Source: SMBSF63 sp034003545
GTDB lineage: Bacteria; Chloroflexota; Anaerolineae; Anaerolineales; Anaerolineaceae
Assembly (NCBI GenBank): GCA_964447155.1
Contig: CAYURM010000042.1
Location: 1 to 27,536 of the forward strand
Length of the DNA stretch: 27,536 nucleotides
Reading direction: 5' to 3'
How positions within the stretch are numbered: position 1 is the first letter of the stretch; the number at the start of each line of letters is the position of its first letter. The position numbers were made by a program, and so were the translations under genes. Positions 8,308 to 15,579 of this stretch are shown here, in pieces. The notes beneath the pieces were generated by a model that was given only the letters and a program-made list of their open reading frames with translations, was not told where the DNA came from and did not search any database.

Positions 8308-10032
8308 TTAACAACCCAATACCTGTTTTTCAACCTCAAAAAAGTCCAAAAGGGTTCGGATTGCATCTCTGGAAAATAGACAAAAAGAATTTGGCAGCGC
8401 ACTCTCAGATGCCCCAGCCGAAGTGTTTCCGTTATTTTGCTTTGATTTCCTCGCCATATATTGCTGAATGCGCCGAATATTGCCCATCATGGCCGATCCC
8501 AGGATCATACAGGTGACTCTGAACTGTCCCCGCACAGGCAACTTGCCTGCCGGGAAGGGATGCTTGACCTGCCGAACCGTGGCTTCAACCGCTGCCCGTA
8601 GATTCCGGTCTTCTTTTTGGTAACTTTGGCTCCGTCTGCGCCGCCGGGAGACATTGGCCGTTGCTTGAGTGAAGCGCAAATGCCGTCTTGGGTCTCGCTT
8701 ACCTGGTTTTGTTGGACAAGCTGCCGCAAAGGGACAAGTTTGACAATTCGCCGATTCAAAATGCGCCACAAAGCTTTTTTTCTGGCTGCTGGATTGAACC
8801 TGCACACTTTGGCCGTTAGGACAGGTGATTTGCGTAGGTTTTCCTGCTTCAGTCTGCTTGATTTCAAAATCAGATAAATGCAGTTTCTCTGCGCTGGGCT
8901 TTCGCCCCCGAATGGCTGTCTGGATCTGCACTACATGGCTTTCTCGCATCTCATCATCTGTTTCAGGACTGCCATAGCCCCCGTCTGTGTAAAGCGTGTC
9001 CAGATCGGTTCGCTCTTTGAGCTCTGGTAAAGCCTCATCCAATAATTGGGTGTCATCCACGTTGTTGGGCGCTACCTGCACTTTGGTAATCAGCTGCACC
9101 TCATTTTCTGGATCGCAGGTTTCGGTAATATTAGCTACATAACCCTTATAATGCTTCTGTGCCTTCGTGCGGTAGCTGGCTTCCAAATCATCCACGGATT
9201 GCAAACACGCTGAGGTCAGTTCGGTGTTTTCTTTGGCCTTCACATCATTCTCGATCAGCTTGAAATTGTCCGAAAACAAACGTGTCAGCACCTGGTAAGC
9301 TCTTTCATCTCCATACTCATCGCTCAACTCCTGCAGTAAGACATAGATGGCCTTTCCTAAACGCTCAAGATGTTCCTGGACGGCTTCTTTGCCTTTGACC
9401 CGATAGGTGTAATGCCCGGAACTATCTCGTGTGTAAGGCTCAAACAGATCAGCCAGCCTCTTTTTGTCAGACGTGCTCAAGATGCGCTCTATTCTCTGTA
9501 CCCCTTCAACTAATAGCTGCAGTCGGCTGGCTGAGACGATATTGCTGGCAATTTGGGTCGAATCCATTCGTTGGATGCCGGTGCGTACCTTCAACGCAGC
9601 GAGCTGGGTATCTGTGACCTGCTCAAATGCTTTTTCGAGTAGATTTATCCCATGTTCTGCATTGTATTGGCTTAACCGCTCCCGAAAATAGTATAGGGTA
9701 CGTATCTCAAAATCACCATCCCCCAATCGATCGTAGCCCAGAGCATACCGTACCTGCAGGTCATAACAGAAACGCTCATATAATTCCTGATCACTCCAGC
9801 CAAATCCAGCTTTCAGCGCTTCTAGCCCAACCAGAACATTCACTGGCACATTGGGCCTTGAGGCTTTCTCTGAATAGAGGACTGAAAATGGTTCTTCATC
9901 AAGCCGACGAAAGAATTCCTGATAAAATGTGTCTGCCCATGAGCTTTTCAATCGTTTCTGTTGCTTCTCAGGGAGTTCGCTGGCGGCTGTTATGATTGCG
10001 GGTTGTAGGTGTTTAGTATTTGGTTTGAACAT
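8308..10032 (-). CDS. IS1182-family DDE transposase
   Basis: A 574-aa transposase. The N-terminal region (about residues 35-125) is the InsH-type domain with LVGLEALKAGFGWSDQELYE and YFRERL. The RNase H-like catalytic core follows: first acidic residue D157 in RMDSTQI, second in LYTDGGYGS (about 348), third in AAVEATVRQVKHP (about 503-515), preceded by a Cys-containing insert (CQTCPFAAACP). This arrangement is typical of the DDE_Tnp_1_6 group. No frameshift or early stop is seen. There is no Shine-Dalgarno before the ATG; a strong promoter places the transcription start on the ATG itself (see 10039-10067), so translation is predicted to be leaderless. Confidence 0.93.
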   Translation of the reverse strand: MFKPNTKHLQPAIITAASELPEKQQKRLKSSWADTFYQEFFRRLDEEPFSVLYSEKASRPNVPVNVLVGLEALKAGFGWSDQELYERFCYDLQVRYALGYDRLGDGDFEIRTLYYFRERLSQYNAEHGINLLEKAFEQVTDTQLAALKVRTGIQRMDSTQIASNIVSASRLQLLVEGVQRIERILSTSDKKRLADLFEPYTRDSSGHYTYRVKGKEAVQEHLERLGKAIYVLLQELSDEYGDERAYQVLTRLFSDNFKLIENDVKAKENTELTSACLQSVDDLEASYRTKAQKHYKGYVANITETCDPENEVQLITKVQVAPNNVDDTQLLDEALPELKERTDLDTLYTDGGYGSPETDDEMRESHVVQIQTAIRGRKPSAEKLHLSDFEIKQTEAGKPTQITCPNGQSVQVQSSSQKKSFVAHFESANCQTCPFAAACPTKPGKRDPRRHLRFTQATANVSRRRRRSQSYQKEDRNLRAAVEATVRQVKHPFPAGKLPVRGQFRVTCMILGSAMMGNIRRIQQYMARKSKQNNGNTSAGASESALPNSFCLFSRDAIRTLLDFFEVEKQVLGC

Positions 10033-10038
10033 AACTTG

Positions 10039-10067
10039 ATTATATTAAAGTTTTTGCTTCTTGTCTA
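10039..10067 (-). promoter_or_regulatory. Transposase promoter giving a predicted leaderless mRNA
   Basis: On the minus strand TAGACA (10067-10062), 17 bases and TATAAT (10044-10039) form a near-consensus sigma-70 promoter. The A of the ATG (10032) lies seven bases after the -10 box, the expected +1. The promoter is inside the element. Confidence 0.65.
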
Positions 10068-10078
10068 ATCGAGATACC

Positions 10079-10095
10079 TTTTTGCAGTGGAGTCA
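10079..10095 (-). repeat. Right terminal inverted repeat of the IS1182-family element
   Basis: Reads TGACTCCACTGCAAAAA on the minus strand, 15 of 17 identical to the left end. It lies about 47 bases upstream of the transposase ATG. Confidence 0.75.
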
Positions 10096-10237
10096 TTTAT
10101 AAATTATAAATGAATGCAGAAAAATAAGGTGAAAAGAAAAACAACTGATCCCCTTCTACTTCCAATTTGCGATAAAGCTGCAAATTAGGGGACATATGAG
10201 GATTACATGGACAGGAATGATGGTAAAAAAGATGGAA

Positions 10238-10269
10238 CAAGACTGCGCTGTGGGAGGCGAAGTCTTGTT
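10238..10269. terminator. Terminator-like hairpin of array unit one
   Basis: AACAAGACTGCGC pairs with GCGAAGTCTTGTT around an 8-base loop (12 pairs, one mismatch). Compared with the other units it has a compensated C-G pair in place of A-T. T-runs are weak on both strands, although TTTTTT follows about 10 bases later on the minus strand. Confidence 0.45.
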
Positions 10270-10324
10270 TGTGTTGAGCGGGCGACCGGATTCGAATAAC
10301 ACACCCTCAATGGGTGCCGGCGAA

Positions 10325-10424
10325 NNNNNNNNNNNNNNNNNNNNNNNNNNNNNNNNNNNNNNNNNNNNNNNNNNNNNNNNNNNNNNNNNNNNNNNNNNNN
10401 NNNNNNNNNNNNNNNNNNNNNNNN
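10325..10424. other. Assembly gap of 100 N
   Basis: Exactly 100 N, a conventional scaffold-gap size rather than a measured length. It lies inside the tandem array. If the array is regular, the true gap is 12 bases plus a whole number of 95-bp units. Confidence 0.98.
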
Positions 10425-10511
10425 ACTCCGCTGTGGGAGGCGAAGTCTTTTATGTGTTGAGCGGGCGACCGGATTCGAATAACACACCCTCAATGGGTGC
10501 CGGCGAATGTA

Positions 10512-10551
10512 TTAAAAAGACTCCGCTGTGGGAGGCGAAGTCTTTTATGTG
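10512..10551 (-). terminator. Intrinsic terminator of tRNA-Gly
   Basis: On the minus strand AAGACTTCGC, an 8-base loop and GCGGAGTCTT followed by TTTAAT form a stem with one mismatch and a T-run, starting about 10 bases after the mature tRNA 3' end. The plus strand has TTTTAT after the same stem, so it may act both ways. Confidence 0.7.
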
Positions 10552-10555
10552 TTGA

Positions 10556-10626
10556 GCGGGCGACCGGATTCGAACCGGCGAATGTTAGCTTGGGAAGCTA
10601 ATGCCTTACCACTTGGCGACGCCCGC
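10556..10626 (-). tRNA. tRNA-Gly, anticodon CCC
   Basis: A 71-base cloverleaf: acceptor GCGGGCG/CGCCCGC, D-stem GCC/GGC, anticodon stem TTAGC/GCTAA with loop TTCCCAA (anticodon CCC, glycine), a 5-base variable loop, and T-arm GCCGG-TTCGAAT-CCGGT. The CCA end is not encoded. A near-consensus promoter and a terminator flank it. Its 3' part is the source of, or shares origin with, the neighbouring tandem units. Confidence 0.96.
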
Positions 10627-10640
10627 GTTTCAACTTTCTT

Positions 10641-10669
10641 ATTTTACCCGCACGCTGGCAGATGGTCAA
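10641..10669 (-). promoter_or_regulatory. tRNA-Gly promoter
   Basis: On the minus strand TTGACC (10669-10664), 17 bases and TAAAAT (10646-10641). The predicted start near 10634 is a few bases upstream of the mature tRNA 5' end. Confidence 0.8.
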
Positions 10670-10886
10670 GCAATCTCTTATTCAGCGGCCATTTTTTTAT
10701 TCATGCTCTATTGTTACTGTCTGCGCATTTATATTCCTTCCGGGATGACAGAAAAAAATTGGTGAATTTGTGCTGATTCAATACAATACTGGCAGCGTAA
10801 TGCAATCCCGTTTGTTGTATTAAAATGGTTTAATAAAATTGATTCCTGTGTATAATAGGATGCGTGGGGATGATTTTCCCGCTTGA

Positions 10887-10895
10887 TGGTATAAT
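10887..10895 (+). promoter_or_regulatory. mreB promoter, extended -10
   Basis: TGGTATAAT fits an extended -10 promoter; the -35 region (GGGATG) is poor, as such promoters allow. A second TATAAT at 10851-10856 may add another start. The leader would be about 43 bases. Confidence 0.5.
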
Positions 10896-10933
10896 TCGGC
10901 GGAATTTGCCTGTATTTAATTTCGGGCAGACAT

Positions 10934-10947
10934 AGGAGAACACTCTG
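10934..10947 (+). promoter_or_regulatory. Shine-Dalgarno deciding a CTG start for mreB
   Basis: AGGAGAACACTCTG: a strong AGGAG with 6-base spacing to CTG. No ATG, GTG or TTG occurs in frame between the stop at 10933 and the conserved nucleotide-binding motif. Confidence 0.75.
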
Positions 10948-12006
10948 GCATTTAACCCTTTTAACTGGCTGCTCGGCCTTTTTTCTCTGGACATCGGCAT
11001 TGATCTGGGTACGGCAAACACGCTGGTCAATGTGCGCGGAAAAGGGATTGTGATCAATGAACCTTCCTGGGTTGCGATTGAGAAGCAGTCACGAATTCCC
11101 CGCTGGATTGGCGCGCAGGCCAAAGAGATGGTCGGGCGCACCCCGGCGAATATTATTGCGATCCGACCATTGCGGGACGGGGTCATCTCTGAATTTGAGA
11201 TTACCAAGGCGATGCTCGAATATTTTATTGTTAAAGCACACCAGCAGACGATTGTTCCGATGCCGAAGCCGAGGGTGGTGGTGGGGATTCCTTCCGGTGC
11301 AACCGAAGTAGAAAGGCGGGCCGTGTTCGACGCCGCCATGGCGGCAGGCGCCCGTGAGGCTTATCTGATCGAAGAGCCTCGCGCTTCCGCGCTGGGTGCG
11401 GGATTGCCCATTTCAGAAGTGCGGGGCACGATGATCGTCGATATCGGCGGCGGGACGACGGAAGTGGCAATCATGTCGATGGGGGGGATCGTGGTGTCAC
11501 GTTCATTGCGTGTAGCCGGCGATGAGCTGGATCAGGACATTTTGTCTTATATCCGCAACAAATATAACCTGCTGATTGGGGAACGGATGGCGGAGCAGAT
11601 CAAGATGACGATCGGTTCGACGTATTCGCTGCCTACCGAGAAGACGATGCTTGCGCGCGGGCGTAACCTGGTGACAGGTTTGCCGGACGCGGTGGAAGTT
11701 TCCAGTGTGGAAATTCGCGAGGCAATTTCGGGTTCGGTGCAGGTGATTGTGGAGACGATCAAGGATGCGATGGATGAAGCGCCGCCGGAAATTGTTTCTG
11801 ACCTGATTGATTCGGGTATTTGCCTGGCAGGCGGCGGGGCGCAGGTGCTGGGATTGGCTGAAAGATTATCGGACGACCTGAATTTGCGCGTGTGGGTTGC
11901 AGAAGACCCGATGACGTGTGTGGCGCGTGGTGCAGGGATGGTTTTGGAAGACCTCGATCACTATCAAGAATATTTTGTTGCGCTGGATCGGAGAAAAGGC
12001 TTATGA
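10945..12006 (+). CDS. mreB: Rod-shape actin homologue MreB, predicted CTG start
   Basis: A 353-aa bacterial actin that forms membrane-associated filaments guiding lateral wall synthesis. The actin-fold motifs are present: phosphate 1 DIGIDLGTANTLV (about residues 16-28), phosphate 2 MIVDIGGGTTEVAIMS (about 163-178) and adenosine motif GICLAGGGAQVLGL (about 290-303). The usual start codons do not work: the first in-frame ATG/GTG (GTG at 11032) would remove phosphate 1, and an in-frame TAG lies at 10933-10935. The CTG at 10945 has AGGAG six bases before it and yields MAFNPFNWLLGLFSLDIGIDLG, a normal length and an N-terminus rich in hydrophobic residues suited to membrane contact. It opens the shape/division cluster. 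Confidence 0.93.
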   Translation: MAFNPFNWLLGLFSLDIGIDLGTANTLVNVRGKGIVINEPSWVAIEKQSRIPRWIGAQAKEMVGRTPANIIAIRPLRDGVISEFEITKAMLEYFIVKAHQQTIVPMPKPRVVVGIPSGATEVERRAVFDAAMAAGAREAYLIEEPRASALGAGLPISEVRGTMIVDIGGGTTEVAIMSMGGIVVSRSLRVAGDELDQDILSYIRNKYNLLIGERMAEQIKMTIGSTYSLPTEKTMLARGRNLVTGLPDAVEVSSVEIREAISGSVQVIVETIKDAMDEAPPEIVSDLIDSGICLAGGGAQVLGLAERLSDDLNLRVWVAEDPMTCVARGAGMVLEDLDHYQEYFVALDRRKGL

Positions 12007-12063
12007 TGATCGGATCTCCATCACATTTATTGAGGTTATTCCCTTTTTTCACTGTGAATTGAT

Positions 12064-12909
12064 ATGAAAATTCGAACCCCTCGCAATTGGCAGACGGGTT
12101 TGCTGCTGCTTGTTGTTATTGGTATTTTGTTCCTTGCCGCAAGCGGGTATTTGGGCTCGGTGGTGCGCACGACGCTTGACCCTCTGGTCAGTGTGCAGCG
12201 CTGGATCACCAGCCGCTATCTGGCGGTGTATGATTTCTTGACCGTGCCGCGGGATGTGGCAAGCCTGCGCCAGCGGAATCTGGAGCTGGAAAGCCAGGCC
12301 GCCCAACTCCAATCTCAGGTAGTGCAATTGCAGCAACAGCTCAGTGAAGCACAATTGCTGTATGCTTTACTGGACTTTGCCCGCCAACGTCCCGACAATG
12401 AGTATATTGCTGCGGCAGTGGTGGGGAGAGATCCCAGCCCGTTCCTGCACTATGTGATCATTGATCACGGTTCGGATGATGGCATCCGCCACGGTATGCC
12501 GGTTGTAACTGACCAGGGGCTGGTGGGGAGGATTGATGCGGTCACTGCGGGTGCGGCGCGTGTGCAGTTGATCACGGATACCAATGCGGCGGTGAATGTG
12601 CACCTGAAAAACTCGCAGACGGATGCCCTGCTTTCCGGGTCGATCACGGGAGATTTGACGCTGGAGATGATCGCACAGGATGTGGTCCTGCAGCAAGGCG
12701 ATCTTGTGCTGTCGTCCGGGCTGGGGGCCAATTATCCTGCTGATGTGATGGTGGGGCAGTTGGTCAGCGTTCGCAAGCGGGAGACGGACCTGTTTCAGAC
12801 AGCTTCTGTTCAGCCGGCGGTGGACTTTACGGCTTTACGGGCTGTGCTGGTGATTGCCAATTTCCGACCGGTTGACATTGAGCCGCTGAATCCGGCACCT
12901 GTCCCCTAA
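12064..12909 (+). CDS. mreC: Rod-shape protein MreC
   Basis: A 281-aa bitopic membrane protein of the elongasome. One N-terminal transmembrane helix (about residues 11-30) is followed by a Gln/Leu-rich coiled coil (about 65-100, LRQRNLELESQAAQLQSQ) and the extracytoplasmic beta-barrel domain typical of MreC (VVGRDPSPFLHYVIIDHGS, GLVGRI, LSSGLGANYPADVMVG). It bridges MreB and MreD to PBP2. It follows mreB by 57 bases. The ATG has no good Shine-Dalgarno; the nearest GAGG is about 30 bases upstream and an in-frame stop at 12055 rules out a longer form with a usual start. Confidence 0.95.
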   Translation: MKIRTPRNWQTGLLLLVVIGILFLAASGYLGSVVRTTLDPLVSVQRWITSRYLAVYDFLTVPRDVASLRQRNLELESQAAQLQSQVVQLQQQLSEAQLLYALLDFARQRPDNEYIAAAVVGRDPSPFLHYVIIDHGSDDGIRHGMPVVTDQGLVGRIDAVTAGAARVQLITDTNAAVNVHLKNSQTDALLSGSITGDLTLEMIAQDVVLQQGDLVLSSGLGANYPADVMVGQLVSVRKRETDLFQTASVQPAVDFTALRAVLVIANFRPVDIEPLNPAPVP

Positions 12910-12916
12910 TATCATT

Positions 12917-13417
12917 ATGGATAAATTGATTGCTGTTCCCATTGTGTTAGTATTATTCATGCTGCAAATTGGTATTTTTAGCAATTTGAGGCTGCTGCAT
13001 GGCACACCGGACGTGATGCTGGTGGCGGTGATTGCATGGGCGTTGAATGACAGGGTGAAAACTGGCTGGCTGTGGGGGATTATGGCCGGGATGCTGGTAG
13101 GATATGCCTCAGCGCTGCCTTTTGTGGCTGTGCTGGCAGGGTATGTGGCTATTACCGGCTTTGCAAGGTTTTTACAAAGGCGCGTGTGGCAAGCCCCGCT
13201 GCTGGCGATGTTTATGACGACGCTGTTGGGAACATTGATGATGGCCGGGATTACGATCCTGAGTTTGAGTTTTGGCGGCAGCAGTTTCAGTTTCCAAACA
13301 GCGATTTCTCAGATTATATTGCCGACCGTGTTGATGAATTTGATGCTTGCATTGCCCATCCACTTTATTTTTATTGATTTTGCGGATTGGGTGTATCCAT
13401 TAGAGGAAGAAAGATGA
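12917..13417 (+). CDS. mreD: Rod-shape protein MreD
   Basis: A 166-aa integral membrane protein, about five hydrophobic segments (about residues 5-22, 30-47, 51-70, 72-90, 96-120, 130-155). Weakly conserved as usual for MreD, but the order mreB-mreC-mreD-PBP2, the size and the topology support the call. It begins 7 bases after mreC and its stop overlaps the PBP2 start (ATGA), suggesting translational coupling. Confidence 0.9.
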   Translation: MDKLIAVPIVLVLFMLQIGIFSNLRLLHGTPDVMLVAVIAWALNDRVKTGWLWGIMAGMLVGYASALPFVAVLAGYVAITGFARFLQRRVWQAPLLAMFMTTLLGTLMMAGITILSLSFGGSSFSFQTAISQIILPTVLMNLMLALPIHFIFIDFADWVYPLEEER

Positions 13418-15504
13418 ACGAAGAACACAGGATCCATCAGAATTTTCAAGGCTGGCGGTTGACACTGGTGATGGGTGTTGCGGCAGCTGTTTTGCTGTAT
13501 TACATGGCAAATTTGTTTAATTTGCAGATTGTTGAAGGTGTTAATTATGTTGAGTTGGCAGATGAGAACCGGATCACGGAGATCAATATTCCTACGCAGC
13601 GCGGGGTGATCTATGATCGCAACGGTTTTGTGCTGGCGCGAAATGTGGCGTCGTTTAACGTGGTGATCACACCTGCTTTGCTGCCCGCTGATGAAGGTGC
13701 AATCCAGAATATTTATCGCGAATTGTCGCCTTTGGTGGGCGTGCCGGTCAGTACAGGGGAACCGACGGCCGAAGAAATTCTGCTATTTAAACCATGCGAC
13801 AACGAATTGGGTATCGCCCAGATCGTGTTCATTCAGGATACGAATGCACCCTATGCTGGTGTACCAGTGAGCTGCGACGTGAGTCAGGAAGTAGCCATGC
13901 GGGTGCGGGAAATGGTCAGCGATTGGCCGGGGGTTTCGGTGGAGGTTGAGTCCGTGCGGGATTATCCGACTGGCGAATTGACAACAGAGATCATTGGCTT
14001 TTTGGGGCCCATTCCTGCTGCTCTGGAAGAGGAATACCGCGATTTAAACTTCGTACCCAACCGCGACAAGGTGGGGTATGCGGGGGTGGAGTTTTCCCTG
14101 CAAGAGGCGTTGGGGGGTGCGAATGGATTTCGTGTGGTGGAGGTTGATGTTGCCGGGCAGGAGCTGCGTGATCTTGAAACGCCGCTTGAGCCGGTGGCGG
14201 GAAATAATATTGAGTTGACGATTGACACGCGTTTGCAAGCGCTGGCAAAAAATGTAGTCAAGAAGGAACTGGCTGGCTGGAATGCGTGGCTGGGGGGCGA
14301 AGAGATGAGCTCTGCTGTGGCGATTGCGATGGACCCTAAAACGGGCGAAATCCTTGCCATGGTTTCTTATCCAACTTATGAGAACAATCGCATGGCAAGG
14401 GTGATTCCGGCGTATTATTACGAACAGCTTACCCGGGACTTAAAACGTCCTTTATTGAATCATGCGATTTCGGCGGAGCATCCGCCTGGGTCGGTATACA
14501 AGCTGGCGGCGTGGATTGGCGCAATGAATGAGGGTGTAGTGTCTCCTCAAAAAACGCTGATGTGCCCGGAAACGGGGAAGATTACGATTACCGAGAAGTT
14601 TACGCCCAACGACCCTGGCAAACCCAGGGAATATGTGTGCTGGGAAGATACCGGGCATGGTCTGGTAGATGCTCCTCATGCGATGGCTTATTCCTGTGAC
14701 GTATGGTTTTACAAGGTCAGCGGCGGGTTTGCGGATGAGGTGCCGCAGGGGCTGGGCATCGTTCGTATGGCTGATTACTCGCGGATATTGGGATATGGCG
14801 AAGTGACCGGGATTGAGCTGCCCGGTGAGGCGAACGGACTGGTGCCTGATCCAACGTGGAAGCGGATCAATGTCGGCGAGAACTGGTCAACCGGGGATAC
14901 CTATATTGCCTCGATGGGGCAGGGGTATGTGCTTTCGACCCCGTTGCAGGTGATCACATCCTTTGCGATTGTCGCAAATGATGGAAAATACATTCGGCCG
15001 ACTTTGGTGCATCAAATACTGGATTCTGAAAACAATGTGGTTGAGCCTTTTGAGCCCGAGCTGGTGTGGGATATCACCAAGGACCCCATGATCAATGTTT
15101 ACGATGAGGATGGATTCCCGACGGGTGAGATGAAGGTGGTTGAACCGTGGGTGCTTGAACTGGCCCAGGAAGGGATGCGGATGGTGGTGTCAAAGACGAC
15201 TGTGCCGTCTGGTACGGCGTCAAAAGAGTTTGCCGGAATGACGATTCCATCTGCGGGTAAAACGGGTACGGCAGAGTATTGCGACAATGTTGCCCAGGAA
15301 AAAGGGCGGTGCGAGCCGGGAAACTGGCCGGCGCATGCGTGGTATGTGGGGTATGCGCCCTTTGACGATCCGGAAATTGTGGTTTTGGCATTTGTCTACA
15401 ATGGCAAGGAGGGGTCAACTGTGGCCGGGCCAATTGTACGGCAAATTTTGGAAGGGTATTTTGAGCTGAAGACGATTGATACGACGGCCGCAACGGGAGA
15501 GTAA
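13414..15504 (+). CDS. mrdA: Penicillin-binding protein 2 (elongation transpeptidase)
   Basis: A 696-aa class B PBP that cross-links lateral-wall peptidoglycan with RodA. One transmembrane anchor (about residues 15-37), a dimerisation/pedestal region beginning TQRGVIYDRNG, and a transpeptidase domain. Active-site motifs: S360-V-Y-K363 (SxxK, catalytic serine), S427-C-D429 (the SxD form characteristic of PBP2) and K616-T-G618. The frame is open 9 codons upstream, but AGAGGAAG just before the ATG at 13414 and the 4-base overlap with mreD fix the start. The insertion around residues 385-410 with two Cys (MCPETGK, EYVCWED) lies between the first two motifs. Confidence 0.94.
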   Translation: MNEEHRIHQNFQGWRLTLVMGVAAAVLLYYMANLFNLQIVEGVNYVELADENRITEINIPTQRGVIYDRNGFVLARNVASFNVVITPALLPADEGAIQNIYRELSPLVGVPVSTGEPTAEEILLFKPCDNELGIAQIVFIQDTNAPYAGVPVSCDVSQEVAMRVREMVSDWPGVSVEVESVRDYPTGELTTEIIGFLGPIPAALEEEYRDLNFVPNRDKVGYAGVEFSLQEALGGANGFRVVEVDVAGQELRDLETPLEPVAGNNIELTIDTRLQALAKNVVKKELAGWNAWLGGEEMSSAVAIAMDPKTGEILAMVSYPTYENNRMARVIPAYYYEQLTRDLKRPLLNHAISAEHPPGSVYKLAAWIGAMNEGVVSPQKTLMCPETGKITITEKFTPNDPGKPREYVCWEDTGHGLVDAPHAMAYSCDVWFYKVSGGFADEVPQGLGIVRMADYSRILGYGEVTGIELPGEANGLVPDPTWKRINVGENWSTGDTYIASMGQGYVLSTPLQVITSFAIVANDGKYIRPTLVHQILDSENNVVEPFEPELVWDITKDPMINVYDEDGFPTGEMKVVEPWVLELAQEGMRMVVSKTTVPSGTASKEFAGMTIPSAGKTGTAEYCDNVAQEKGRCEPGNWPAHAWYVGYAPFDDPEIVVLAFVYNGKEGSTVAGPIVRQILEGYFELKTIDTTAATGE

Positions 15505-15527
15505 ATCAAAGATCGCGGTGGATGAAT

Positions 15528-15559
15528 TTGACAAGACTGCCCGATAATCCTGCTATAAT
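15528..15559 (+). promoter_or_regulatory. minC promoter inside the cluster
   Basis: TTGACA (15528-15533) and an extended -10 TGCTATAAT (15551-15559). The 20-base spacer is long for sigma-70, so the extended -10 is probably the main element. It lies in the only sizeable gap after PBP2 and would give minCDE-rodA-gltX its own start near 15566. Confidence 0.6.
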
Positions 15560-15579
15560 TGTGACAGGAAATTGACCCT

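Larger units (their letters stand above)
8283..10095 (-). mobile_element. IS1182-family insertion sequence
   Basis: A compact 1.8-kb element: one full-length transposase gene on the minus strand between 17-bp imperfect inverted repeats (8283-8299 and 10079-10095). Size and gene organisation fit the IS1182 family. The open reading frame is uninterrupted, so the element may still be active. It lies just past the stop codon of the hydrolase gene and next to the tRNA-Gly repeat array. Only one copy is in the window. Confidence 0.85.
10242..10585 (-). repeat. Tandem array of about 95-bp units derived from the tRNA-Gly 3' end
   Basis: Three units are visible: 10242-10324 (cut by the gap), 10425-10519 (complete, 95 bp) and 10520-10585, which runs into the intact tRNA-Gly. 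Units two and three share 55 identical bases (10425-10479, 10520-10574) and then 11 more (10500-10510, 10575-10585); unit one differs from unit two at 3 of 83 positions. Read on the minus strand, each unit is the tRNA variable loop, T-arm and acceptor 3' strand (tRNA bases 42-71), a short linker and a terminator-like hairpin. Units one and two carry an extra 20 bases between the T-stem and T-loop (10480-10499), with a mini-hairpin CACCC-ATTGA-GGGTG. They lack the 5' half of the tRNA and cannot form a normal T-stem loop, so they are not tRNA genes. Confidence 0.85.
10627..10944. other. Intergenic stretch between tRNA-Gly and mreB
   Basis: This 318-base gap carries the minus-strand tRNA promoter at its left end and two plus-strand -10 candidates near its right end: TATAAT at 10851-10856 and an extended TGGTATAAT at 10887-10895. 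No gene is seen; AT-rich sequence lies between. Confidence 0.6.

Noticed and set aside
10242..10519. Extra tRNA genes in the array
   Set aside because: Units lack the 5' half and the insert breaks the normal T-stem/T-loop; no cloverleaf forms.
10196..10555. Open frames reading through the N run
   Set aside because: They are translations of the repeat units and undefined bases; no protein features.
10242..10585. CRISPR array
   Set aside because: Units are near-identical over their whole length with no variable spacers, and they match a tRNA gene.
10830..11339. 169-codon minus-strand frame over mreB
   Set aside because: Antisense shadow of a well-supported gene; no recognisable domain.
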